Part shown: piece after piece, positions 32,731 to 43,414 of the stretch | Position numbering within the stretch: the stretch's first letter is position 1 | Layout of the letters: each line of letters opens with the position of its first letter | Source: Phymatolithon calcareum | Taxonomy: Eukaryota > Rhodophyta > Florideophyceae > Hapalidiales | NCBI GenBank assembly: GCA_977006965.1 | Contig: OZ345358.1 | Span: 1,116,001-1,180,000 of the forward strand | Direction: 5' to 3' | Length of the DNA stretch: 64,000 bases | The notes under the pieces: model-generated | The model's database searches: none | Told to the model about the DNA's origin: nothing | The model's input: only the letters and a program-made list of their open reading frames with translations | Position numbers and translations under genes: made by a program

Positions 32731-34008
32731 CTAGTCCGAGCCTCTCTTCCTCTTCTTCCGATTCCGGGGCCCGTTCCGCTTCCCTGTAACCATCGGAATC
32801 ATCCGCACCTCTTCGATGTAATCGCACCTGACGCCGTCTCCGAGACATGCCATCAACGCCTGAGGACTAAACTTCAGGGCACAGCGCTCCATGCCGTCGA
32901 AAATAAGTTTCCTGTTGGCATCAATAACCACTATGTGATTCTCGAATCCCGTGCCACGCAAGGTAATGAGGTATATCCCGATATTTTGCTGCATGAGCCA
33001 ATTCGGACTTGGATCCCCAAGTCCGGGAACATGTACTAGCGCATACCTTCCCACTCCGTCCGAAAACCATTTCGACAGGTCTGCTAGACCTCTCACGCGT
33101 GGTTCGTCCACTCGTCCTTGAACCACATTCCGCATCACTTCACGAGCATCATCTGGTCGTCCCAGCTCCTTGATTCCGTTCAGCACTGCCGCCAAAACGC
33201 ACGTTGTATCACCGCCCGTCCGATAATACACCGGGTACTCTGCACGGTAATATGACTTGGCCGCCCTGCTTGCACCCCGACTCCCGAGACGATCCAGGCG
33301 CAAAACATGACCTTTGTGGTCGACACACCAACTGTCTACTGCGTCCACACAGAGATACATAGGGTCAAGTCCCAAGACCACAATGCCATGCCCTGTCACG
33401 CTATGTGTTTTTCCGACCTTTTCTCTACCGCCGACGGGAACGCCAGCAATCCTGGTCATGTCCATGGTATACAGCAAGATGGGATACCACTTCAGAGCTT
33501 TCTTATCGGCGGAGGCGTGGTAACGGCCATCAGTCTCTCCTTCCTTCTGACCATCCGAGAGCTTGATCTTTCGGAACTACCAGTCTGCGCTACTACTCGC
33601 ATGTCCACGTTCTTCCTCAAGAAAGCCCCACCGGGCTGCATCATGCACCGTCAGCTTGCGTTTGGGCCTTCTTCTACACCACTGGTATATGCTCAATCCA
33701 AAGACGTCGATAAAATCGACCTCTTCGACTTCCCTTGGACCGAGCCGGGTGTGGTGGAAACAGTAGCCCAGGCCTCCTTCTTCTTTCTGCTACACCCAGC
33801 ACGCCGTCATCTCCTGCACCCTGGCCTCCCGAGGATGCTTGACGGCGCGCGCAGCCTTCGTAGCGAGTTCCTTCCTCGGAGCTCTTCCACTCGTGGACTT
33901 ACTCGCTGTCTGCTTAGTGACCTTCATGTTGAGACCGACTGTCCAAACACCGGAGGGGCTTGCGGGGCCGATCGTCAGTGACAGACACCTTTCGCTAGCA
34001 CATCTCAC
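32731..34008 (-). pseudogene. H3-tail/cysteine peptidase gene, right arm
   Basis: This is the counterpart of 21,216-22,411. The tail reads MKVTKQTASKSTSGRAPRKE, keeping K4, K9, S10, K18 and K23. The frame breaks at TAG (about 33,790) and at a second TAG about 190 bp further. From 33,477 it is open to 32,731 (248 residues), with the catalytic-type Cys (TTCVLAA), His/Asp (HIVVIDANRK) and a basic terminus RNRKKRKRGSD that could be a nuclear localisation signal. The N-terminal half is broken here; in the left arm the C-terminal end is broken. Confidence 0.7.
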
Positions 34009-34359
34009 TCCGCACGCACCGTTGTTTGGCTATCGTGCCGCGGCGGCCGCAGATCGCTAAAAGTCCAACGGTTGCTCTCGGAACTCGCTCGGGCCGTCGC
34101 TCTCGTTGTGTAGATAGTCGCCGTGTTGTTCGGGCTCGTTTCCGCTCGTTGGTTTGCTCGCTCGTGCGGTCGTTTCGCTCGCGTACGGTGATTGCGCAGT
34201 TTGGAAGTTGTCCCTTGCACGTACCTCCACGGTCAGTAATATTTAATATTTTATGTCCAAAACGCCACGTGTGCCTCCACGTGTATAATTTTCCCGCCTT
34301 TTCTGGACATCCCCCGAAATAACGCCAAGAGGGGGGTGTGGCATCATAATGCCTACAAG

Positions 34360-34612
34360 TGTAGCACCGCATCTTCCTATTCGCCATTGGTCACTATATG
34401 GCCAATCACATTCTTCCACATCTCCCTTCGTAATCTCCCGGATTTTCCCAGCTGTAAAAGGAGGAGCCCAGACAGGAGAGAGAGACAGGGGGTCTGGGGG
34501 GTATTTTCGTACCCTTTCGTTTTGCCATCTGCGCGCGCGCTCTCCCCACTCCAACACAGCCTTCCGATATAGGCGCTCGCTACCGCACGTACACGTCGTA
34601 CTACCTACTACA
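34360..34612 (+). repeat. 3' LTR of right arm, element B
   Basis: It starts TGTAGCACCGC and ends ACTACCTACTACA, followed by GATCA (34,613-34,617). A G-rich run AAGAGGGGGGTGTGG about 30 bp upstream may be the polypurine tract. Confidence 0.92.
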
Positions 34613-34897
34613 GATCATTGTTTTGCGGTGCTCTCTTAATCTTAAATTTGGGCCGAACTTAGCTCCCACACGTAGCCAAAGAGTCCAAAACGTTTCACAA
34701 AGTCCTGCTTTACTTACAACAAGAACGCTGTAATGAACTGAGATAGAAGCAATCACACAGCACCCACGCGCGTGTCACACAACAATATAGAATAGAATAC
34801 TAAGCCAAACGGGCTTATACTCACACAGAGTACGATCAGTGGATCACACAGCCACTGAACTATTCTATTACAATTTAATCCAATTGATCTCAGCTCT

Positions 34898-35480
34898 TTA
34901 ACTAGACCTAATTGTTGTTATCACGATTGAGACCTTGAATGTTTCAGGAATGATGGTTGCCCTTGAGGTAACCCCTGCGCTGGGCGTGATCTTGAAACTT
35001 CGCATTTCCACACACAGTACACCCGTGAAGTGGAGTACCATATTGTAAGTTCTTCTTTTCATGCGACTTGCTCTCTGAATGTGCAATCCACTGATCTAAG
35101 CTATTAAATAAACATTTTTTCTCAGATGTATTGCAAATAATGCAAGTCTGAGGGAATTTAGATATCTTATTCTTAGCTTTTTTGCGGATCTATGCAACTT
35201 TTCTTGCTCAGCCGTATATGTACGAGGTCGAAGTTGTCCCAATTTCTTCTGAATACGATTTGTTTTGCGATTAATTTTATCCACTTTCTCCCTTCAGCGC
35301 TTCAAGCGCTGTTTATGGTTCAACTCCTTTGCTCGTCCCAGATTGGACGTCACTGCTGTCGATTTAGGGTCACTCTCTTGCTCGGTCCGGTCCGATGGCG
35401 CTCCCGTTTGTTCCTTCGCTTGTCCAGTCACTGTAAAATTGTGTCAGTTTCTGAACTACTTACACCTATGTCTACTTAGA
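34898..35480 (-). pseudogene. degenerate Lys/Arg-rich reading frame, unrecognised
   Basis: One minus-strand frame stays protein-like for about 190 codons, with internal stops near 35,300 and 35,096. It includes INRKTNRIQKKLGQLRPRTY and ASRMKRRTYNMVLHF. I recognise no family. It could be a relic of a Gag or transposase. Confidence 0.25.
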
Positions 35481-38400
35481 TAGTAGTAGTTTCGACCCCG
35501 GTACCGGAGATTAGATTATATTAGACTCCGTTGGTCTATCCGAGCTTCTATCCGGCCTCTGCTTTACAGAAGAGACGCCCGTTCCGGCTAACAGTTGTTA
35601 TAGAACGAAGAAACTATGGGGTGCAATTGTAGACTAATTCTAATCTAACTCGCACAACCTCACTTATTTCCTCTGTCCTTATTTAGATCAAAATCTCTAA
35701 TCACGTGTTATAGGCTCTACGACATGTGCATATAGAACCTTGCCTCTAAAGAAGGGGGAAACGCTCGCGTCGGTGTCGCGTGTCTTGCTCGCGCTGGCGC
35801 TTCGCGAAAGTTGAATTTTCGTTAACTTTAACTACATTTTTTCAACGCTTTACCTTCACGCAGACGCCACCCTTCAGCTACCCCTTATTTAGTTCTTTGC
35901 TGCCATTGTGGCACAGTATCAGGCAATCAACCTAATCCTCTTCTAACCAATCGGTTCTCATGCTGTGGCCATTTCTTGCCCAATCGGCTTCGAATGAATT
36001 GATCTAATTAGCAAATAGAAGTTTGCCTTACATAAGCCAATTAGCGCTTGTTTGATTCATTACTATTACCCAATGAGAAACCATTTGATTCTGCCAATCA
36101 GATTTTGCCCTTGTGTCAGTCCTTACTTGGAAACGAACCCGGACCTTATCATAAGTATGACACATGAATTTTTCTCTTGACGACTGAGCCACAAGGTATT
36201 ACTTATGATAAACCGGTCGGACTATAATTAAACTATCGATTTGGCTCAATTATGCAACAAATGGACCAATGCGGAAGGGATGAGCATGAAAGAGATTCTA
36301 AAGTCCGATACCACTTTTTATAATTTTATCAAACCTCTGATATAATACCAGAAGTATGACAAACGATCAGGTAGCGTGACTTAGTCTTGATATTCAAGTA
36401 CTGCTTGCTATATATATGACATTGCTCTTCATTTTTGTACAATTTGTTCAAAAATAACACCAATTTTCGGAATACGCGGGTAAGCGTTAGGATTGTGCAA
36501 TCTTAATTCCACCAAGAGGTATGTTTCGTCTCTCAAAAAGAGATATCTTTAAATTTTGAATTAATATTTTCAAATTTATGCTATGATTCTCTATCGATGA
36601 AATTTTGGAACAAGGCTGATACTAGATGATATTGCGAATATTGGGCTGATCTCTGCTATTTCGATGATATCTAAATATCGATGCTCATTCCCAATCTGTA
36701 AGCAATGCACGACAGTTGACATGCATTACATCTGTAAGTAGAGCGGACATTGCATTACGGCTGAAAGACAGAGTCTAGAGTTGGCCATGGTGACCGTCGG
36801 TCTCTCGCGTACGTATCCGAAACTACTGTACTCTAATGACTCTAGTGCTCCCTGTAAAGTGTTTTTGTAACTGTAAGCTGTATGAACTATGGAAGAAATA
36901 TATGCTTTGAGTATGAAGAAGTATGATACTGGCGTTGAGCGCCACCCTAGCCCCAAAAGATTCCGTATTTCACAAAGACGTTGCACCTCGTTATTCGTGG
37001 GTCAATACTCGCATCGAGGACACATAGAAGCCCTTAACCACTCAAGCGTGGAGCGCAATGAACAGTCGAGCCCGAGGAAGGGTAGCGAAACAAACCCCAA
37101 AGAAAGAGGAGAATGATGTGGCAGAGCAAATGAATGGTGGTAATCGAGGGCTCGCAATAGCGCGGTAGGGCCTAGCGTGCAACCGTCCCAGTGCAGAGTC
37201 TGTCAGCCCTACTGGTTCGAGATCGCAAAGGGAGAAACCAGACCCAAGAGGGCTAACCTAACAGTATTAGCGCTAACCCAGAAAATGGGACGAGTTATGA
37301 TACCCGTCAGGAGCAATTACGAGTGGACCAATCAGCCGTCGCCCCGAAATACAGGATCTGGTCCTTTGCACCACGAAGTGCACTGTATGGTTATCATTGT
37401 CCAGAGGTAATGAACTTTTCGAATCCTATTCCTGCGGTCCTCAACTCCAAAGAAATATTCCGAGCGAGGATAATAACTTTAGGTGCGTATGATGTCAAAG
37501 AAAACTAGACATACTACTCAAATTGCGTTATGAGAGCACAAGTTATGGTAGTGCACCTTAATCGTCTACCAAATGGCAGGACCGTATTCTACTGGCCGGT
37601 CCCAATCAGAGCTCCTCTTCAACGTCGAAAATATGTTAAAAAATTCGACGACTGTAGAGTTAGCAGCAAAAGAAATTTTTTTAACTTCCAACTCCGCCCA
37701 TCTTCGCAAATGTCCACCGCCGCGCTCTTATCTGTTTCAACTCTCCCCCACTCGATTTGCAGTGCCCTCGCGGCCACAATTGACCCCTTCCACGGCCGTG
37801 CTTGGAGTGATTTTCGCCGCTGTGTCGCGGTTGTTTTCCACAAGCAGCTTAAAGAGTCCCTCTCCTCGCCTGTAGGACATATTTTCCTCATTTTTCTGCC
37901 ACAGCCGCACTTACTACCCTGAAGTTTGCGAAGCACGCGTAACCAACTTTTCCAACCGAGTGCCTATTTAGCTTCGCACAATAAAAAATGTTCGTTTGAA
38001 CGATTTCCCTTTCTTTTACTTCTTCAACGTTTTGAAAGGAATTTCTGGTGCGTACATTATATATTTTTAGCATAGCAAGAACAAAGAACTGCGTCCATAG
38101 CACAGTAAACCCTGGTAAGCGGTAAACGGTTTGCTCCTACAATTAGTACCCACTATCTACAAACGCCGCGGTCCTTCCTTGTGACTCTGCAAACGCCATT
38201 ATTACTGCGACAGAGAGGAGGATCCAATCATTCTCAGCGCGACAGCGGACACTGTCTATTAGGATACGTTAAAGAGCGGCCGCCAGCGTTTGGCACAGAT
38301 CATCACGTGTCGTCGGCAGCGTGCAGCAGGGCGGTCGGCAGGAGCACGGTGCAGGACGGTGAGAGGGGGCTTAGAGGCATGCATCGCTGGCGTCGTGCGC

Positions 38401-40221
38401 AGCGGTGCGAGGTGGTTTCCACATTTCAAACAGCGAAGCTGAGAAGTTGCCAGAACCGAACTGGGTCAATAGGCCAGGGAGGTCCGCACGGCGATTCCAA
38501 TTGCTGGTGAAGTAAGGTTCACTAGTTTTAGTGCTAAGAATGACACCGATTCTGACATTTCGGAACACTAGAAATTTGACGTTGTAACGGACTATAAGAA
38601 CAGTTATTATGCAGTCAAAAGAACGCAATCTTTGCTCTCGTTTAAATAGCACCACGTTTTTCGTCTGCGGAAACGAAATAGAAAGTGCAATTATATATTT
38701 ACGCCCCAAGAGACCAACTTCATTAAGCTCCACGCCAAAAAATGTGGTTCTCTATATGAAGACTCGGACTCATGATGCGCTTGGCATCAGCAGGAAGAGA
38801 TCGTGGGCAACCATTGTTCTCAGTATGGTCGGAAGAATTTCAGATTGTCTTTCAAAAGGAATTTCTGTAAAGCAGGAGCATTAGTACAATGCAAATCTTT
38901 GCTTATAACTAAATAGGTGATCGTGCTTCTCTTTCCGGCCTTTTTACAATATCCGAAGACGTTCGTGCAAACAAGGAAAGTTAAACTCGTTCCAGGAACT
39001 TTATGTGTTTGAAAATCTGCTCCAATGTGCCGTCTATCTCTTGTAATGCCCTTTTCATATTTTCAAATGCACCGCCTCCATATTCCCGGCCGTTAATTGT
39101 AGAGCATCAAGTTTAGTTTTGAGAGAAAAATTGTCGGCCATGAATAGATCTTCTTTCATATATACTCGGCGTTGCGCGGAGGAGGGCTTGTGTAGTATGT
39201 CTTCACTATAGCTGTGACTGGGTCACGAGGAGTACCACAAAGGGCCAAGGATACATTTACTCTCAGACAACTAAGCATAGCTCTGGAAGGCTAATAGCGA
39301 GCTGGGTTAGATGAGTCAACTCAAGACGCAGGCACAGTCTCAATTGGTTTTTTTGGTGAGGTGAGGTCAATCAGATGCTTTTCTATCTGGATTTACTTTC
39401 TGAGGTACGGCTGCGTCATATAGGCTTCACCGGGATACTAAATGATCCATTCAATGTATTTTTAGCCCTACGCGTCCTCACGCAGCAGTACAAAGAAGAT
39501 TTCCAAATTTAAGGTTTCAATTACAAAACAAATCCAATGAAACACAGTCACAAATAGAGCGCAATTGCATATCTTCGAGAATTTTCGTATTGTATTGGAG
39601 TATGAGTCATGCGTGGGCCGTAGAATTCAAGTATGAGTCTGTCCTTAAACTCACCGCGCGAGGTCGGTTCGTGTTCGGCACGAGACCTGGCCTCAGCTGT
39701 TTTGTAGTAATGCAGTTTTTCAGGTACCAGTACAGTCGTTGGGGCCGTCATTGCTGTCCGCTGATACATCACTGGCTTGAAAAGGACGTCGGTCCCAACT
39801 GTATCACTATAACATGGGACTTCACCACGTGGTGCTACACCTATAGTCCCAATTCACGCTTTGAACTTTAGGAGATCTTGGCTGTCTCTTTGTCCACTTC
39901 TCTCTCTGATTCTAGTTATCATCTCATGTTATACCCATTACTCGTGATTTCAACCTACTTGTTGCGTGAAATCATCTACAGATATCGGATAGTGATAACT
40001 TACTTTATGGATAATACGATGTACACTGATACGCTGCTTTTGTACTTCTATAAACTATTAAGAAATGTTCCACTTTGGAAGCTCGCTCGGCTCAACGGTA
40101 TCGCATTTTCTTGTATGGGCTCCTACCCTTCTCGAAGGGGTCGGTGAAGATGTCGCATCGCTTGTACAAGTGCGTCTGCCGTCTTCGAGAATTGATTCGA
40201 GCGAAATTGCTGCGGCCAAGC
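35481..40221. other. long tract without a recognised gene
   Basis: The sequence is AT-rich to about 36.9 kb and then mixed, with only short frames that lack domains. A 12-bp inverted repeat TTATCATAAGTA/TACTTATGATAA at about 36,147-36,211 lies in a minus-strand stretch with A-box-like and B-box-like strings (GGTTCGTTTCC), suggesting a decayed tRNA or tRNA-derived element. Confidence 0.35.
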
Positions 40222-41273
40222 TTAGTTGGGCATTCTTTCGGGGCGGCTGGCTGGACTCGAGTGCTGAGCCGCCGACGTGTGAAATCGAGTGGGTAGGCTC
40301 GTTGAAGGTAGCTGCGAAGGCCGCGACGGCCCGTCTGCTGGATTGAGTTCGGTTGGAACGTGGCAAAGCATAACCTTTACGTCGTGGTATATGCATACCG
40401 CCGCCGTCTTGCGGCATGGGAGCGAGAGGTCGGGTTTTGACGATCTTCCTTTCGTGAACGGGCCGATTTTTACTAGGGAGTCCGAGAGAACAAGAACGCG
40501 ATGCTCGACGACGGGGTGTGACACGATCCATTCGTATGCTAAAACGGCCGTGGTAGCCTCGAGCTTATTGATATAGCCTTCCGACTTCCACAGATGAGCG
40601 AAGGCTGTGTCCACGCCCTTAATTCAACGAAATTCTGAATGTTTTACCGGTAGGAACACACTGCGTCAGACGCGGCCTTGTACCCGTCTGCTAACAGAGC
40701 AGGGTTGGCCCGATTGTATGAGTCAATTAGTGCCAGTACCTCGTCTTCCTCAGCTGCCGCGTACACAACCGCACCAGCTTGTTCCGAAGCATCAAAAGCG
40801 ACGACTGTTGTCCAGGAGGGTCTGCAAGTTCGAACCATCGCAGGAGGGGCAAGTTCGGCAGCGAGAACTACTTCTTTAAGATATGCTCGCATCAGAGGAG
40901 GGGATATACTGCGAGCAGGCTCTATTCTCGCTACTGCGAAAACTTGAGAGAAGGTCGAAAGAAGTTGTCGCGCGACGAGCGACATCCAGATGAGCTTGCC
41001 GAGTAGTGACCGTACGAATCTTGGCTCGTCAAAAGGGCTTGCCAAAACGCGACGGGCGTCGGCAAGGATTGCAATTCTCTTCGTTAATGTTGGCGCGATA
41101 CGGTTGCTCGCAAAATTCCACGTCCAGCCGACGAAAGGCAATTGCACTCGCTCAACTGACGAAATGGGGCTTGACTTCTGGTTCTTAATCAGGGGGTCAC
41201 TCTCGTTGAACGAGCCGTGCACTAGACCGCATCGCACTTTCACGGCTTTATCTGGCCATGCGCATGCCACCAT
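40222..41273 (-). pseudogene. RNase H region of a DIRS-like retroelement
   Basis: Two frames, 40,644-41,273 and then 40,222-40,614, together carry RNase H landmarks: VVAFDASEQAG, NKLEATTAVLAYEW, VLVLSDSLV and ELNPADGPSRP. The NPADGPSR signature is typical of DIRS/Ngaro-like and related algal or protist retroelements. The frame changes at about 40,630, and again at the junction with RT, so the gene is broken. Confidence 0.65.
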
Positions 41274-42079
41274 ATCTGCATCACCAATGCATCGCCGTTT
41301 CGGAATTCAATGGAGCCAGCCGCCGACTCGAGACGCAACAGTCGTCCGGGCGTGAAGTCGGTGATGTAGTGACTGATGTTGAGAAATTGTTTCCAGCCAC
41401 GTTCCACGCATCTGATTGCGAGCGTATGAGCGACGCAAACCGACCATGTGAACCCCATAGGCATCGTACGCTGCCGGGTACGTACGCGCTCTTCCTGGCG
41501 CGGCCGAAAACCGAGCAGTTTGGAAATACGAGATTGTAAAGAATCAGGTAGATCCCCAAACGCAATGCTTGCCAGAGGGAACAGTTGGGCAACATACTCA
41601 GGAAGGCTGATATTGTGAAACATATTGTGCGCATCAAGGTAAAAGCCGGAGAGAAAGGCATCCTTGCTGGTTCGTATGCACTGGAATAGATCGGGCGAAG
41701 GCAGATCCACCGGCGGTGGTTCAGCAAAGAGTGCATTCTGAACGCGCGGCCAGCTAATAAGGCGGTTTCGGTTTTCACTCTTGGCGACTGCAAATGATGT
41801 CATCGTGAGGAAATTTGCCAACTCAGTGTAGTCAGGGTTCTCGTGAGGACTGAATGACCATGAAAGCATGCCAGACTCGTCCGCCATCCCAAGAATTCTG
41901 GGGTAATGACCATCCAGGGCATGCACGGCGTAATGTGGAAAGCCAGTTGCGTCAGGTCTGTTGCATCGAACAACCTTCCATTCATTGTCCAGGGAATCCG
42001 TGAGCTTCTCCCATTCGGCGAGTGGAATCCGTCCCTTTATCTTCGACTCGGTGAAGGGGAAGTGGAAATGTTCTTGCAC
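41240..42079 (-). pseudogene. reverse transcriptase of a DIRS-like retroelement
   Basis: A 279-codon frame with palm motifs FYLDAHNMFHNI (motif A) and TMPMGFTWSVCVAHTL (motif B). The expected YxDD box appears as YITDF, with one Asp lost, so it is probably inactive. The frame is in phase with the upstream Gag-like frame but separated by stops. A tyrosine recombinase was looked for downstream and not found. Confidence 0.65.
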
Positions 42080-42109
42080 GACTGTTTCTCAGACTCGCTC
42101 GTCCCTCTG

Positions 42110-43414
42110 CTAGTTGTGCGCGGGCTTCGCTTCCTTCCCTTTCCGACGGCTCTCTTTGCTCTTCGAGGGTTGCACCGGGCCGAGATTCTTCAATGCAGAT
42201 TGTTCCTTCGACCGCAACGTTGCTTCGTGAGCCATCGCCATCTCTAGCGCTGGCACTCTCAGGGCTGCCGTCGGATACACCTCCAGTATGCGATTCGAGA
42301 CGGACCATGCCGCTCCACGTGAAGCCGCAGGCGCGTGGTCCTCGACGTAGAGAATGGCGTAAATGCGCCGAAGCGCTGTCTGCATCCATAGATCCCGTTC
42401 GAGCGCTCTGCGCATCGAGCGGTGCTGCAAGCAGTTCAAGTGCACTATGCGAGCCAGAGTCAACGCTTCGACCTCTGCTGGCGTGGGGTCCGTGGCGGTG
42501 CGTCGGTTCCAATTTCGCGATCGAATGGCCAGCTCGACGTTTACGCCTTCCTGTGCCAGGGATGATAAAATCGAAGGCCCCACTCGCTGGTTCACTCGAA
42601 GTGCCGATGACGACGCTTATATCCACGGCTACTCGCCCATGCAGCTTGCCGGCGTCGTCGCACCGCCCGCAAGCCCTTGACGAAAATCCCGTACCACTTT
42701 CAGGCCGACCTCATCATAGGCATCATGACCAATTCTCAGACGCTTATTTGATGGCCCAGTCACGTCCAAAACATCTGACAATGGCGCATTGTGCACTCGC
42801 GGTTGGTTTACAGCAGGGATCTGGGACGACCGCACTTCGGCCTCTTTTAATGCTTCCTCGACGGAATCAACTTTCCAGCTCAGCACCGCAGCAACGGCTT
42901 GCGTACCATTCTCGCGGTCAAATGTACTCGGTGTCAGCGAAGGCTGAGCATGAAGCGCTCTATCCATTTGTTGCAACATCTCGGGCAATTTGTCGCGCGC
43001 CATCGCGGCGAGTTCGCGCGGCTTCAGTTTCATCAGCTGCTCGAGGGCGGCGCGGTCGCTGTCCGTGGGAATTATGGTAGCTGCTTCGCGCAACGCTTCC
43101 TCAAGAAGCCTTAAGACCAAGGCGCGCAGTTCATTACGAGACGTAGGCATCGGGTGAGGACGGGCGCCCTCAGGGGCCTCAAGGGCAACGTGGCGAAGAA
43201 CCGGTACATTCTCGGCAATGATATGGGCAGTAGAGTCGTCCTTGAGGTTCGCAAAACGCAATTGAGGTTGCCTCCGAGTAGAATATGCGCAACAAGTGAA
43301 ACAAATGAGGTTGCGCTGGCGAGATGATGCCGACTCTAACCACGAGCGGCATCTCGCCGCGCTTATGTACCCGTGTGTTGCCAATGGCTCACAGACGTCG
43401 TGCTCTTCGAACAC
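42110..43414 (-). pseudogene. Gag-like region of the DIRS-like element
   Basis: Two stretches in the same frame, 42,629-43,414 and 42,110-42,595, are separated by a TAG and a TAA. The first contains an Arg/Leu/Glu-rich helical part (RNELRALVLRLLEEALREA). The second is basic at its end (SKSKESRRKGKEAK). No zinc knuckle is visible. Position directly upstream of RT on the same strand is the main reason for the call. Confidence 0.45.

Larger units (their letters stand above)
20530..34612. mobile_element. head-to-head inverted dimer of a Ty1/copia retrotransposon (element B)
   Basis: Two copies of one element, each with LTRs of about 253 bp, lie back to back: the left on the minus strand (20,530-27,581), the right on the plus strand (27,584-34,612). 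Their 5' LTRs are separated by CG only, and the left LTR lacks 8 bp (GCGGTGCT) just before its end. Both outer ends are 3' LTR ends, and GATCA flanks the pair as a direct repeat (20,525-20,529 and 34,613-34,617). No such duplication exists at the centre. The central 3 kb of each arm is virtually identical; the outer parts differ by several percent. A chimeric assembly must be excluded. Confidence 0.85.

Noticed and set aside
41982-43080. Frames of 214 and 295 codons over the DIRS-like Gag
   Set aside because: They are GC-rich shadows of the Gag/RT frame, with no recognisable domains.
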